DNA of 64,000 nucleotides from Torreya grandis (taxonomy: Eukaryota > Streptophyta > Pinopsida > Cupressales > Taxaceae), in the NCBI GenBank assembly GCA_037957365.1, contig JARHVA010001473.1, positions 3,190,001 through 3,254,000 of the forward strand, read 5' to 3'. How positions within the stretch are numbered: the stretch's first letter is position 1; each line of letters begins with the position of its first letter. A program made the translations under genes and the position numbers. Below are positions 26,714-40,411 of the stretch, one piece after another. Below the pieces are notes generated by a model, which made no database searches, was not told the origin of the DNA, and saw nothing but the letters and a program-made list of their open reading frames with translations.

Positions 26714-27627
26714 AAAAAAATAACACATTCATTAGATGCATCAACACCTGTTATAAAGACTTAAACACTTCACTTTGTCATGCATACTTGGAACTGTCAA
26801 TCTGTCTTAAGAACCAATCATGGTGAACATGACTTCCAAAACCTATAGGGAACAAAAAAAAAAATATAAAATTATTAAATTTATCCTATAGGATCATTTT
26901 ATCTATATATAATAGTCATATCATAGGCTCAATATCAATATTAGTCATCTAGACTAATCTCAATGTCTTAGGTTTAACTATCACATCTTCTCTAAATAGG
27001 TCATCTTGTGAACACCATTTTCACCCTTTTAAATGAAATAAAAATAATATAATCAATATGAAAATGATTTATAGGTATTTAAAATTTACCTCAATTAATT
27101 GGATCCATTCCTAATCTTCTAAAACTAATCCCTAAATGCATTCTCACTCTGACTGGTTTTTCTCACTAATTTCACATTAGCCCAATTTAGCAATAGGTCA
27201 ATATGAGTGACCAAAATATTTGACACATATTATATAAATTTAGTAAATAACATAATTTTAATTAATAATAATTCTATATATTCTCCATACATCCATTTAC
27301 ATTTTTGGTTTAATGCAACATTTGTCTTCTATATCAACTTCTTCATAAACAAACATTTTCCTATAGGTTTCACTTACTATATCGATAGATCACTACCACA
27401 TGGATATTCTTGATGAATTTTTATACCACCTCCAATAATAAAAATATCCTTACCAATCCATTCTAAGAAATTTTCAACAATATCTCTCCAATTTATTCAT
27501 TAAGAGGGTTTTGAGAGGGTTTTTGATCATTTTTCATTCTTAACATTTATTCATATAGCTCTATCCTTGATACCACCTCCTAATGCTTAAAAAGGAATGA
27601 TAGGACCCTTTTACATCTCTACCATAT
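24810..27627 (-). mobile_element. Array LTR-like block 2, first part
   Basis: Matches LTR block 1 from its minus-strand 3' end and is cut at 27,627 by element A. It resumes at 37,138. It contains the palindrome near 25,828 and TA microsatellites at 26,484-26,520 and 26,651-26,704. Confidence 0.65.
26651..26704. repeat. (TA)n microsatellite
   Basis: About 54 bp of uninterrupted TA in LTR block 2. At the matching place in the other units the AT tract is absent or short, so the expansion is specific to this copy. Confidence 0.9.
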
Positions 27628-30543
27628 TGAGGTCAACATACCCCCATTTATGAAAATGGGAACCCTATGTCAAATTTTTCAAATTTGTAACTTAAAATTG
27701 AAAATCCACTTGATCAGAGTGTCACTAGCATGTTTATACATTATTTGTATTTGAAGATCATCCACACCATGGTTTGGCTAACTTATTTATTCATGGTTAT
27801 ACTTTAATATTATCTAAGGTGAAAATATTGAATATTTTTTTCCAAGTTGTAGGTTTAATGGAGCCCATTTGGGAATGAACATGCTTAGGTTTTTGTGCTT
27901 CAATGTTAAATTGATATTTTACTAACGTTGGTTTATAATTGATTAGTTAAATTCATGTTTGAATTGATGAAACCCTAGCCTTACCTAGACCTTTTAATTC
28001 AAATTTAAATTTAGTGGGATATTTTTATAAAAATTTATGAGAATAATTTAATATCATGGACTTAGTTTAATTTATATCCTAAGGCTTGATCATGTTTTTC
28101 AACACAACCAAACCTTAGGCTAAAAATCCTATGTTTAGTCTATTTTATGCCCCATGGTCCCTTTGTTATAAGGCTTAGCCTAAAGTTTTATCTTAAGGTT
28201 TATCATATTTATTAATACAATAGAAATCTTGACCTAAAACTTTAGGTTATGTCATTATTATTCATGTGGTCCTTTTGTTCTATGTTTATAAACTTGGTCC
28301 ATAAATATTCATGCCTTGGTCTTTTTTTATTCATAGGGTCCCCTTTGTTATGTTTCATAACTTAGTTTAAATGATCCTATCCTAAGGTTTTAATTCATGT
28401 TTATCAACAATAAATCAAAACCATAGTCCATAAACTATATGACTAAGCCTGACTTAAACCTTTTACATCTATGTAGGATCAATGACTTACATCTAATGAG
28501 ATAGTTATGATTAAACAGAGCATAACCAATCAAAGTTTCAATGATGCCTCCAGGATTCATGAGGTGATGATAAGTGTAACCATTTCATTTAAATGATATT
28601 GAGAAGACAATGGAAATCCACTTCTTGGATCATGATCAAATAGTTCACATTCACTTGAATGAGGTTAATCGAGTGGAGCAAGATGAGGTGATATGTTTCA
28701 ATGAAGTTATGAAGGCCTAGGAGGCCACTAAATGGTGAAAAGACATTTCTCAATAGAACTGATAGAGTGTATGATGAACTAAAAAATGATAAGTGGTAGG
28801 ATTGGCAAATAGTCCCCATAATTTGTTTAAAATTAGCAGTCATGTGACTGTCAAATATGTTCTTATGGACATCAAATTATGGTCACACAAACATCAATTT
28901 TAACATAGTAAATATCCTCGATCACATGTTTAAAATTGATGGTCACGTGAAAGTTAAAGACATTCCCATGGGCATTAAATGATGGTCACATAGAGGCCAA
29001 TTTTAAGACAACTTCTAGGATCCAAATTCAAAGGTAACAGTCATATTTTGAACATGGATGAATAAAATGATGTAGGGACACCATGTAAATGCCATGCCAT
29101 AGTCATATAAGTGTAATAGGCCAAATCAGAGACCCTACTAACCTAGTAATGTAAAGGTTGGGATTTAATCTAATAATGTTTGAAATATATTCCACCATTG
29201 GAGAACTATTGGAACTTGCAAGAGTGCCCTAGTGTGGTAGAGGACCATAAACAAATCCTATGATAATTATAATTGACTTGAGAGGGCTAAATTATCATCT
29301 ATGTAAATGTAAGTCAAGCTAAAGTCCATTGGTGAGCAATTTATAAGGATTTATAGTAACTATGGGACCTCTCCTATATCCTCAAGTATTTTGAAGATGG
29401 GACAATGCTTATATTAGGTAACATCAGAGAGAAATGAAGACCCTACAACAGTCATGGAGTATTTCATCATCCAGTGGGTCCCAAAGCTAGATGAAATAGG
29501 TTTGTAACCAATATTGTATAATAATTTATAATTAGGATATTCTTTGGTATAAACATGTGAAATTTGTAAGAGAACATTATCTATAACCCTATTTATTAAA
29601 AGGAAAAGGTCATTTGTTTTAGAATGTAATAAAAAGGATACTTATCCTATATACTTGTACAAATGTAATTGGATGAGATTGATTGACATGTTTCCTTGTA
29701 TCTTATAAAAGGAACATTGTTAATTATCAAAATGGAGGGAGCTCTTAGAGCCAAATTACCTTGTAAACTTGGAACAAACAATACAAGTAATGAATTCTGC
29801 AAGGATTGTCCATTATTTGTCTATATATTTACTATCATGGATTCTCTCTCACTTGCTTATTCTAATTTCTAGATTTGAATGGTTATTATGAATTATTGGC
29901 ATGCACCTTTGATTTTAGGGTTTTTAACTTGTGCCCATTCTAGGTTGACTAAAAGTCCTTAGGTTTATTTCATTTTCTTACTCTTCTTGCATTTGGGCTA
30001 ATGTTGTTTGCTTGGAAGGGTAAATATTTAAAGTGAACCTAGTTTTTATTTGCTTTATTTCCACCTTCCTTAGGAGTTTTTTTTATGTGTGATAATGTTT
30101 AAGCTTAATATGTTTCATGTTACACATTGGTTAAGTGCATGTCTAGATGAAATCTAAACTTTGTCTTGATATTTGGAATGAAGACCAACAACATTTCTTT
30201 CTTCCTACCCTTCTTTTTACTTCTTTTTTAAACAAATAAATTTAGCTTAATTATCATTGTAAATATCCATCTCATATTATTTCTTAGTTTATATCTTGAT
30301 CATATTTCACTTATCTTAGCATAGATACTTCATATTTTACATAGATCTACTATTTGTCCATGGTGGCTCCCAACCATCAAATTTATAAATATTGTGAAAT
30401 AGTCACTTGCTCTACCTCTATTCCACCAATAGATAATATTATTATCACAACCCATAACTCATGCACTAAAATATTTAAATTCTAAAATGAGAAGTGGTTC
30501 CTAAACACTCTAGGCACCTATGGTACACATTTAGGCATCAACA
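27628..30543 (+). repeat. Element A 5' LTR
   Basis: A 2,916-bp repeat. It starts TGAGGTCAACATACC and ends TAGGCATCAACA. It shares most of its length in order with 34,128-37,137 but differs by many substitutions and small indels, so the insertion is old. Confidence 0.75.
28826..29015. repeat. ~100-bp internal duplication in element A LTR
   Basis: Two diverged copies of a unit with the frame 'AAAATT..GGTCA..TG...TCAAA.AT.TTC..ATGGACAT.AAAT.ATGGTCACA' lie one after the other (about 28,826-28,910 and 28,928-29,012). The same pair is in the 3' LTR at about 35,446-35,635, so the duplication is older than the insertion. Confidence 0.55.
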
Positions 30544-31030
30544 GGAGGAGCTTCACTAGTGTTAAAAGAAGGAACTTTAGTTAGACCTTTGTGAATTTGT
30601 AGAATATTTGATAATTTTGATGTATTTTGATCAAATATTGGTGTAATATTTGCATATTTGTGTTTATTTTAACATATTTATGAAAATATCATTCATCTTT
30701 ATGGTCTTGGACCAATCTTTGTGCTTCCTTTAGATAAATATCGACATTCTTTGAAGATCCATGAATATTTATGGTAATGATGGCTTAAATCCAAGGCATT
30801 TGAGGTTGGTAATAGCTATTTTGTTTAAAGAGTGACTAATTATTTGAAAATTTGAGTTCATTTGAGCTTAAATATGTAAATATCATTCATACTAATGTAT
30901 ATGGACATATCTTTGAGCTAATTTAGTTAAATATCAATGTCCTTTATTATTATTTATATATATTTGTACAAAATTTGCTTAATGTGCAAGTCTGATCATT
31001 ATTCTCTATAAGGATGAGGCTTACACATCA
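30544..31030 (+). other. Element A leader region
   Basis: Non-coding stretch between the 5' LTR and gag. Sequence just after the LTR is GGAGGAGCTTCACTAG, which does not look like a standard plant tRNA primer site, so the primer is unknown. Confidence 0.4.
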
Positions 31031-31039
31031 TATTTCAAA

Positions 31040-32864
31040 TAGGATTTAGAGATAAAACCACCATAAGTAAGATCCTCATCAAAGTATGACATTGTTAGGT
31101 GGATCTTCTATCAATGTGCTTAAATACACGACTTACCAAGAAATCTAGAAAGGTATATACCTTCTTTCAATCCTAATGGCATTGTCACTACTAAAGAACA
31201 TGTTAGATCTTTCAAATATTATTTAAGAATCTTAAATGTTATTCATGAAGATGTATCATGTAGATTGTTCCCATTTACTTTGAAAAATACTACATACAAA
31301 TGGTTCTTTAACCTTCTAGAGGATTATATTACTAGCTAAGATAATTTTAACAAGATCTTCATTGATCAATTTGGTAAAATCATTAATCCATGCACTTTTT
31401 ATTAGCAGTTCATCACTATCAAAAGAGACTTAAATGAGTTGATTAGATCCCTTAACACTAGGATCCAAAAGATGTTTAGTAGAACCATATCCCCTTATAG
31501 ACCTGAAGAGGCTTTAGCCTTAAAGATTTATAAGGATGCTTTAGATCCCATGTCTTCTATATTTCTTAAGAGGTCTGTTGGAGTCATAAACACCTTATCA
31601 TTGGCTTATACTGAAGTTGTAATAATCAATGATCAAATGTGGCCTCAAGGTTATCTTATGTATGATATCCCAAATCTCAACCTCAATTTCCTAGTACTGA
31701 ATCTCATTCCTAATGCTAATTAGAACATGTCTACCTTAAATTAAACACCAACATTGAATTAATTTCCCTTAAGCCATGCCTATCCTATTCAAAATATGGG
31801 GTTCTTCAACAATGATACAAATGGATTTCATTCACAAGGGCAAAGAGATTTGGTGCTCAATGAAAATGACAATCAATTTCATAACATAGAATAGCCAAAG
31901 AATGAAGATGAATCCATACTTAAGATGGTTCAAAATATGAGTACTAATTTTCTTTAGTTGCAAAAGCAAGTGGGCAATTCTGGGTAAGGTTTCAACAGAT
32001 TATATGTTTCTCAAAGGTTTAATATGTTTCATGATAAAAAAAACCATGAGTCATCTGAGGATATACATGAAATGAATCTTTGTGATATAGGTCTAGCTGA
32101 TCATTGTTATGTCTTAGAATTATGTCATGGTGAATGGGATACATCTAAACCTATGCTTAATCAAGACTTTGTTGCATGGACATATAGATTTGAAGGAATA
32201 TCTAAATCCTTCATGTAAGATTTTGATTTTCCATTTGAAGAAGAAAGTGAACCAAAAGATGATCTAGAAGATTAAATGGATGTTCAAGGTGAGAATCCTC
32301 ATGAACAATATTAGATACAAGCTAACTTCTCTTCAAAAGATAGCTATGAAGATAAATCATATGAGCTCATTACTGAAATAAAGTCTACCCCTGAAGAAGA
32401 AAATTAGTGGAAACATTTATGACATGATATTTTGAAATAAATTGAGGTATTTCAAGACAATAACATCATTATAGAAACCCCAAATAAATATGAGTTGAGA
32501 CTCGATTGGGTAGCTGAGATGCCATTCTGCACAGAGGATGAGGATGAAACAAGTGAAATAGATCAATAGTTTTTATACGACACCTTTAAAAGGGTGAAAG
32601 TATGTGATCAACTTGATTCAAATGGTAAGGTTATAGATAAATTTCATGCTCTTCCAACTGATAAATATGAAGTAGCCTTTCAAGATGACTTGGGAAGTTT
32701 TGGTACAAATATTGGTAGTCTATCCCCACCTCAAGTTGAATGTGATGAAGACACCCATCAAAGAATACTATCTGAGATGCCATGATTCAATGAATATGAC
32801 ATAAATCACTATTTGTCTATGAATAAAGGAGATTTAGAACTCTTGATGAAAGATAGAAGGATTT
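31040..32864 (+). pseudogene. Element A gag plus acidic region, closed only by in-frame stops
   Basis: Structural polyprotein of a plant Ty3/gypsy-type element. One frame (codons at positions with remainder 2 modulo 3) stays readable for about 600 codons. Gag motifs come first: DLPRNLERYIPSFNP (31,130), EHVRSFKYYLRILNV, CRLFPFTLKNTTYKWF and FIDQFGKIINP. The open part 31,439-31,723 continues with PYRPEEALALKIYKDALDP. The 3' half is hydrophilic and acidic: FPFEEESEPKDDLED near 32,230, EDEDETSEIDQ near 32,538, and the open part 32,594-32,785. More than a dozen stops interrupt it, mostly where CAA, CAG or TGG would fit, and I found no frameshift. It lacks any enzyme domain. The function of the acidic part is unknown. 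Confidence 0.7.
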
Positions 32865-34127
32865 AGGAATAAGATGACTAGGTCTTAAATTCATAACTTT
32901 GATCCATACATTTGAGAATGCTAATAGGAGTCCAAGCTACATCACCCTGAAGACACAAGCATACAAGTGATCCTATCCATAAGAAGAGGTCAATAAGTGA
33001 AAATATTCATGTTTCAAGGTTTTATAGTAGACTAAATAACTTTCCATTTAATCCAAGAGGTAAGTAGTTCATGCAATAGTATAGGGATTAGTTTAGTTTA
33101 TTTCTTGTTCTTTGTGTCTTGATTTTTTCCTTCCTGTCCCTTGTTTGTATAATATATATATATATATTATATATATATATAATATATATATATATTTGTT
33201 TGATTTTTTACTTTGTTCCTCACTTCTAATAAATTATTTTGGATAGACCTTAGCTTAAAGATCACCTAACTACTCAATATCTTCATGTTCAAAAATGTAG
33301 GTATGACTTCTCAACATTGGTTGATCATGGATTATTAAAATTTGAGCTTGAGGTTGTAGTTTAGAGAAGCTAGTAAAGACTGCTGGATAAGTTAATTTTT
33401 CCTTGATATTTTAAACATTGTTCTGATATAAGCTTGGCTTTAAGAAGGATTGCACATGTAGGATGAAATATTAAACTATTATGACATAGTTATGCTTGCA
33501 CTTAAAAAATATTAATTACGTAGGGCAAAGTTTACAACCAAGGATGATTGTCTAAAAATCAAACACTTGACTAAACCCCTAAACCTAGCTAACCTAGTTC
33601 TCAACCATTGATATAAAGTCAAAATGATTTTAAAAATCAAAAACTAAGAAACTTATTGCAAAATTTCAAAATCTTTCTAAGCAAAGGTGATTTTGGTAAT
33701 CTCCACCAAGGCTATAGACACCTAGATAGTAGTGGAGAAAGGCCTTGAATGGAGCCAAAGGCATATTTTTTAGGGCTATGGATTATTGGATGGTAGCAAA
33801 GTAATTATCAAACCTTCTTTGAGATAAATTATGGTTCTTAATAAATATTCAAACATGTTAAAACTTAATGTTAATGATTAAAGTCCTGAACTTGGAAGTT
33901 GTTCTCTAAATCCTTTGGCAATAAGTAAGTAGAATCAAAACACACACATAAAATGAATGAGTCTTGATGTTTGACCCTAATTCTACATGTGAAAGATTTT
34001 TTATAACCATGAATTGGTCTCAATGATGGTCCTTGATCAAATGGAATAAGTAGATTAATTATTAATCTAAACTAGAGTCTCTAAATTCTAACATATTACT
34101 ATGTTTCCCCTAGAAGTCTCTATTTAT
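32865..34127 (+). other. Element A 3' internal region, non-coding
   Basis: AT-rich sequence from the end of the gag frame to the 3' LTR with no domain. It holds a (TA)n-type tract at 33,150-33,195. The purine-poor sequence just before the 3' LTR gives no clear polypurine tract. Confidence 0.45.
33150..33195. repeat. (TA)n-type microsatellite
   Basis: AT dinucleotide tract with two interruptions in the element A internal region. Confidence 0.9.
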
Positions 34128-34980
34128 TGAGGTTAACATACCCATATTTCTAAAAAATGGGGACCCTTGGGTCAAATTGAACAAATTTGTACTTTAAAAT
34201 TTAAAATCCACTTGATCATAGTGTCACTAGAATGTTTGCACATTATTTGTATTTGAAAATCATCCACACCATGGTATGGTTGACTTATTTGTTCATGGTT
34301 TTGCTTTAATCTTATCAGAGGTTCCAATGTTGAATATCTATGTTTCAAGTTGCAGGTTTAATGGATCCCATTTGTTAATGAACATGCTTAGGTTTTTGTG
34401 CTTCAACGTTAAATTGATCTTTTACTAACCTTGGTTTATAATTGATTAATTAAATTCATGTTTAAATTGATGAAACCCTAGACTAAATTTTATCTAGACC
34501 TTTTAATTTAAATTTAAATTTGGAGGGAGATTTTTATCTAAATTTAAGCAAGAAAATTTTAAAACCATGGACTTAGTTTAATTTTTATCCTTAGGTTTGA
34601 TTGTGTTTTTAAACACACCCAAACCTTAGGCTAAAAATCCTATGCTTGGTGTATTTTACACCCCATGGTCCCTTTTTTATAAGGTTTATCGTATTTATTA
34701 ATACAATAGAAACCTTAACCTAAAACTTTAGGCTATGTCATTATTATTTGTGTGGTCCTTTTTCTCTATGTTTATAACCTTGGTCCATAAATATTCATGC
34801 CTTGGTATTTTTTATTCATGGGGTCCCCTTTGTTATGTTTTAGAACCTAGTTTAAATGATCCTAGCCTAAGGTTTTAATTCATGTTTCTCAACATGAAAT
34901 CAAAACCATAGTCCATAAACTATATGACTAAGCCTAATTTAAACCTTTTGTATCTATGTAGGATCAATGACCCATGTTTG

Positions 34981-35026
<46 letters not shown>

Positions 35027-37137
35027 CAAACAAAGCATAACCATTCAAAGATTCAATGCTGCCTCTAGGACTAGCAAGGTGGTGACAAGTGTCACCATGT
35101 CATTTAAATATATATATATATATATGATCAAACAAAGCATAACCATTCAAAGATTCAATGCTGCCTCTAGGACTACCAAGGTGGTGACAAGTGTCACCAT
35201 GTCATTTAAAGTATATGGAGTAGCTAATGGTGGTCCACTTCTTGTATTATGATTTAATGGATCACATTCACTTGGATGAGGTTAATCCAATGGAGTGAGA
35301 TGAAGTGATACTTTTCAAAAAAGCTCTGAAGGCCTATAGGACCACCATGTGGTGAAAATATATTTCCTCATAGAACTGATAGAGTGTAGAATGAAATATA
35401 AAATGACAAGTGGTGGGCTTGGAAAATAGTTCCCATAATGTGTTTAAAATTTGTGGTCATAAATCCATCAAATATCTTCTTGTAGACATCAAATGATGAT
35501 CACACAGACATAAATTTTAACATAACAAGTAGCCTTGATCATGTGTTTAAGATTTATGGTCACATGATCATCAAAGATGTTCCCATGGACATTAAATGAT
35601 GGTCACACTAACATCAATTTTAAGACAAATACTAGGATCTAGATTCAAAGGCAAAAAACATATTTTGAATAGGGATGAATAGAATGATGTAGGGATGCCA
35701 TGAAAATGCCATATCATATCCATGTGAGTGAAATAGGCTAAATAAAAGACCCTATAGACCTAGTAATGTAAATTTTGGGATCTATTGGAGCATTGTTGGA
35801 ACCTACAAGAGTGCCTTTGAATGGCACAAGGACCATAACCAAATCTTGTGAGCATTATAATTGACTTGAGGGAGGCTAAAGCATCATCTATGTAAAAGTA
35901 AGTTGAGCTAGAGTCCATTGGTGAGAAATTTAAAAGGATTTGAAACAACTGGGGGAACCCTCCTATATCCTTTAGTAGCTTGAAGATGGGATAATGCCTA
36001 TATTAGGTATCATCATAGAGAAATGAAGATTCTATAGTGGTCATGGAGCACTTCATTAGCCAATGGGTTCCAAAGTTAGATTAAATAGCAATATTCCTTT
36101 GTAACTAGTGTTTATAATATTTTGGAATTAGGATATTCTTTGGTATAAACATGTGCAATTTGTAAGATCACATTGTCTAGAAACTAATCTATTAAAAGTA
36201 AAAGGCCATTTGTTCTAGAATGTGATAGAAAGGACACCTATCCTATACACTTATATAAATGTAATTAGATGAGACTGGCCAACATGTTTCCTTGTATATT
36301 ATAAAATGAGAATTGTCAATTATCAAAATGGAGGGATTTATTAGAGACAAATTACTTTGTCAACTTGGAACAAACAATACAAACAAGAAATTCTATAAAG
36401 ATTGTCCAATATTTGTCTGTATATTTACTATCATGGCTTCTCTCTCACTTTCTTGTTCTAATTTCCAAATTTGAATGATTCTTATGAATTCTTAGTGTGA
36501 ACCTTTGATTGCAAAGTTGTTAACTTGTGCCAATGCTAGGTTGGTGGAAAGTCCTTAGGTTCATTTCATTTTCTTACTCTTTCATTTTGGCTAATGTTGT
36601 TTGCTTGCAAGGGTAAATCTTTAAAGTGATTCTGATTATTATTTTCTTTATTTCCACCTTCCTTAGGAGTTTTCCTGATGTGTGATAGGATTTGGGCTTA
36701 AGCTATTTCATGTTACACACTAGTTAAGTGCATGCCTAGATGAATTATGAACTTTTTCATGATATTTGGAATGAAGATCACCAACATTTCTTTCTACCCT
36801 ACCCTTCCTTTTACTTATTTTTTAACTAGATCACTTTAGCTTAATTATCATTGTAAATATCCATCTTAGATTAGTTCTTAGTTTAACTCCTGATCATAAT
36901 TCACTTCACTTAGCATAGATACTTCATATTTTGCATAGATCCACTATTTGGCCATGGTGGTTCCCAACCATTAAATTTATTAATATTGTGAAATAGTCAC
37001 TTATTTTGCCTCTATTCTACCAAAGAATAATAGGATTATTGCAACTTGTAACTCATGCACTAAATTCTTTGAATTCTAAAATGAGAAGTGTTTCCTAAAC
37101 ACATTGGGCACTTATGGTACACATTTAGTCATCAACA
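34128..37137 (+). repeat. Element A 3' LTR
   Basis: A 3,010-bp repeat starting TGAGGTTAACATACC and ending TAGTCATCAACA. It is slightly longer than the 5' LTR mainly because of the local duplication with TA tracts at 34,975-35,210. Confidence 0.75.
34975..35210. repeat. TA-flanked ~100-bp tandem duplication in the 3' LTR
   Basis: Two nearly identical copies of a segment starting GATCAAACAAAGCATAACC (about 35,023-35,108 and 35,125-35,210) are each preceded by a (TA)n tract (34,983-35,022 and 35,109-35,124). The open frame that spans them is an artefact of this duplication. The 5' LTR has a single copy near 28,511, without the TA tract. Confidence 0.8.
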
Positions 37138-37877
37138 TAACCAAGAGCTTAGGACACCATTCAAAGTTTACACATGTTAATGAGCATTTAAAAGTTTCTT
37201 CTCGAGTCATCATCTCTTTGACCTGTATAGATAGGAGACCTTCAAAATTATTTTCTTTCTTTCTCCTTCATCTTAAAACCTAAAATTTATGAGAAATCTT
37301 GAATAAATCTATTACACCTCTATAAAATCTCAAATGACATATAGCACTTTATAAATTGACTTTGACCCCTTATAAGTCCATAATAGGTCTCTTTGTATAC
37401 TAGACCTATAACTTCCAGTTCATGCTTAGACCTTAAACACACCTTGAAATCATCTTGTACTTATCTCAATACCTCATCAACATGTTCTAACATTATACTA
37501 TACACCTTTAATCTCAGACATACTCATATCACCACCAAAAAGCCTTTATAATCCATATCTATGCTTAAAGACTAGTTCATATCACAACCCTACTATGCAT
37601 TATAGCATTTTGAGATCTTCAAGACACCTAATATGACTTACTACTCACCTCTAAATATTTGAGATAGGCTCTAAATCATCTCCCATCATTCTCCTTTAAC
37701 CAAATCTCCTTAGACCATATAGGTCATTACCCAAGACTGAGCTAGCCTTCTTTAAACACACAATACCTCACACTTCCTTTGACATGAATGACCTTAGACA
37801 TATGATATCAATTAAAAATATCACCTTAACAGTTAATGAAAATGTCAAATATATTACATCAATGAAAACTTGAAACA
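37138..37877 (-). mobile_element. Array LTR-like block 2, second part
   Basis: Continuation of the interrupted block, matching 21,590-22,320 of block 1. On the minus strand the LTR starts TGTTTCAAGTTT at 37,877, after the tract AAAAAGGGGGACAC. The two parts add up to about 3,558 bp. Confidence 0.65.
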
Positions 37878-40411
37878 GTGTCCCCCTTTTTCATTGATGG
37901 CAAACTACATTGATGACAAACCACATTTCAAGTTGAACATTATTTCAACAGATAACTTTTCCATCGATCTAATCTCTCTCCCCCTTTGACATTAATGATA
38001 ATGGGTCTCTACAACTATCACCTTGTATTTTCATTCCAAATCAATAGTGATACTAGAGAAACTTGACTAAATGCTTACCTTAGAATGATTGGAATGTTAT
38101 CTCTTTACTTGCCTCTATGATTTAACAACTTGTCATTTGTCAATCATGATTCTAAAAACCTTCCTTGTAGCTCATCATCTACTCTTGATATTACCTAAAC
38201 CAATTCATATCTTTATCTGATCTACTATTAAAATCTAGATTTACTCTCACTAGAATATAGTTAACAAAATATCCTTCATACCTTGCCATCTAATTCTTGG
38301 ACCTGATCATTTCATAGAACAAACAATTTCTCCCTTGATCTTCACAACATATGTACCTCCATATTAAATTTGCACATCTTTATCCTTTAAATCATAGATC
38401 TCAGAATCTCCCCCTATCACCATGCTTATCTTAATCTCCTTGTCTTTGAAATGCCATCTTGAACTATCCCTTCAAGTATCATAATCCATCATGGCTCAAC
38501 CCACTACAAGGCACCTTCTTGGTTAACATACAGTCATACTAGGTCTGTTAAAACACCCAATCTTTATCAGATATCTAATAAGAATTATTTCCTTCAAGAC
38601 ACATAAAATAGTTTAATAAAAATATTAATAACATGATACATGACTCTAATTTCATAATCAACCCCTAATACCATTGATGTCTACATGATACTCTTTAAAA
38701 TGACTTAATGGATCAACTTCAACAAACACTATCAAGACCCTATTAATAAACTTCAAAACTTTGTCATTCTCATATCATTGAATCCTATTTATGGAATATG
38801 AAACATATCATCATTTCAACTTGTCCCTTTATTACCTTATGATGTCACCTTGATATCAAAGAAACATTACATTCAATGAAACAACCTCAAAGGAACACTA
38901 CAACTATCTTGTTTCAAGTTTATAAGATTCTTGTGATGCTACAGGACAATGATCACTTTTAGAACTTTATGGACATTATTAGATAACAAAAAAATTATCA
39001 TCTCACTGTTATAACAACACAATACCTCTTATAATATGAGCAAACAATCTCTATCTTTAATATCATTGGTCTTGTAGACAAATATTCAACTATTACTCCA
39101 CTAGTTCTATCATTAGCTTCTTAGACATCAACTTGAGCTTACACATGCATTATAATCATGATGTTTTATAAAGGAAACATTTCACTCATTCCATCTAGAA
39201 AACACTTAAATTAAAATTCCATGAATGAGTTTATTTGTTTATTTGATACAACCTCAAAGGAAAACATACTTGTTTCAAGTTTGTAAGGTTTGCAGTCATG
39301 GTTCACCTTGAGAAAACCCTCATATCTATATCTATTTTGAGTTAGACCTTCTCAATTAAAGGATCTTAAATTAAAATCTAACCATACATAAAGTCATAGT
39401 TCATTTAAATCTTTTGATACCTTCTTATATGACCTTAAAGATAAAATCTCAAAATCAAAATACTTATAAAACTCACTTTGATTGACCAAGAACACTACAC
39501 AACTCACCGAGATACCCATGTCTACCATTCTCAAGGAACAATCAACTTTGAATAGAAATAAATTCACTTGTATGAACTTTTGAGACAAACTAACACCTGG
39601 AGGATAATATTATTGGATTATAATACAAATTTGTATTTTACATCAAATTTATTTGACCTCTTCTATGGCTTCTACAACATCTTCTCTCCTATTAGGTCCT
39701 CATTTCATACACAATCATTTGAAATCCAACGTTCATATTTTTGAACTTCAATGGCTATTTCCTATAGCCTAAACTTGATGTCCTTTTGTAATTCATAGGT
39801 TATTAGATTATATTTACAATCATGACACCAAAATTATAGATCACCTTCAAGGCACTAGGTACATCATCTTTATTTTTAATTTAACCAGGGTTGAGTTTAT
39901 GATTACCTATAATAAATGCACAAACTTCTCAGTATATTCATATCTTTATGATGGTTTGTAATGGTTTGGTCCTTATTAGGCTAGATGATGCATGTTTCTC
40001 CATCTAAATGATCAAATGACACACTATAACTTCACCAAGACATATATTTATTCCTCACAACCTCTTATTTGTCCTCACTGACTTGCATACATGATTTTAC
40101 ATTTCCCATCAAACTTTAAAAGACCTAGCTGAATCTATGACAAGGTCTAGGTGTAGACCTAAACCAAGCAACATCTCCTTCTATCATGTTAGCTAACTAA
40201 GTAGACCACCTTCAAAAATCTCTTTCTTTCAACATGTATTCAAATTCCTTAGGTTTAATTTTTGACATGGATTAAATATAGTCCTTAGTCTATCTTACCA
40301 GTACCATCATGGAATCTTCGATCATGACCTTAGTTAGCTTAGCCATATTGTGCTTCTAGGATCACCTTAAATCTATCAAACCTCCTCCAAATTACTGGAT
40401 TTAATACCAAT
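37878..40411 (-). mobile_element. Array internal block 2
   Basis: About 2.53 kb matching internal block 1. Minus-strand purine tracts include AAAAAGGGGGACA (37,880-37,893), TCAAAGGGGGAGAGAGA (near 37,975) and TAGGGGGAGATTCT (near 38,405). The short conserved frame starts at minus-strand ATG 40,344-40,346 (MAKLTKVMIEDSMMVLVR, then a stop). The open frame at 39,394-39,588 (minus) has no family motif; related frames recur at 58,201-58,422, so it may be residual coding or simply shared noise. Confidence 0.55.

Larger units (their letters stand above)
27628..37137 (+). mobile_element. Element A: gag-only LTR retrotransposon nested in array LTR 2
   Basis: A 9.5-kb element with direct terminal repeats 27,628-30,543 and 34,128-37,137, both starting TGAGGT and ending CATCAACA. 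The host LTR block is interrupted exactly here: sequence left of 27,628 and right of 37,137 joins to the continuous form seen near 43,190 in block 3. No clean target duplication was found (left flank CTACCATAT, right flank TAACCAAG). The interior has a decayed gag-plus-acidic frame but no protease, RT or integrase, so the element depended on another element to move. Confidence 0.75.

Noticed and set aside
34974..35252. 92-codon frame with an internally repeated peptide
   Set aside because: Made by a TA-flanked tandem duplication of LTR sequence; the 5' LTR of the same element does not keep it.
35760..35948. Minus-strand frame in element A 3' LTR
   Set aside because: No motif, LTR sequence, and not kept in the 5' LTR copy.
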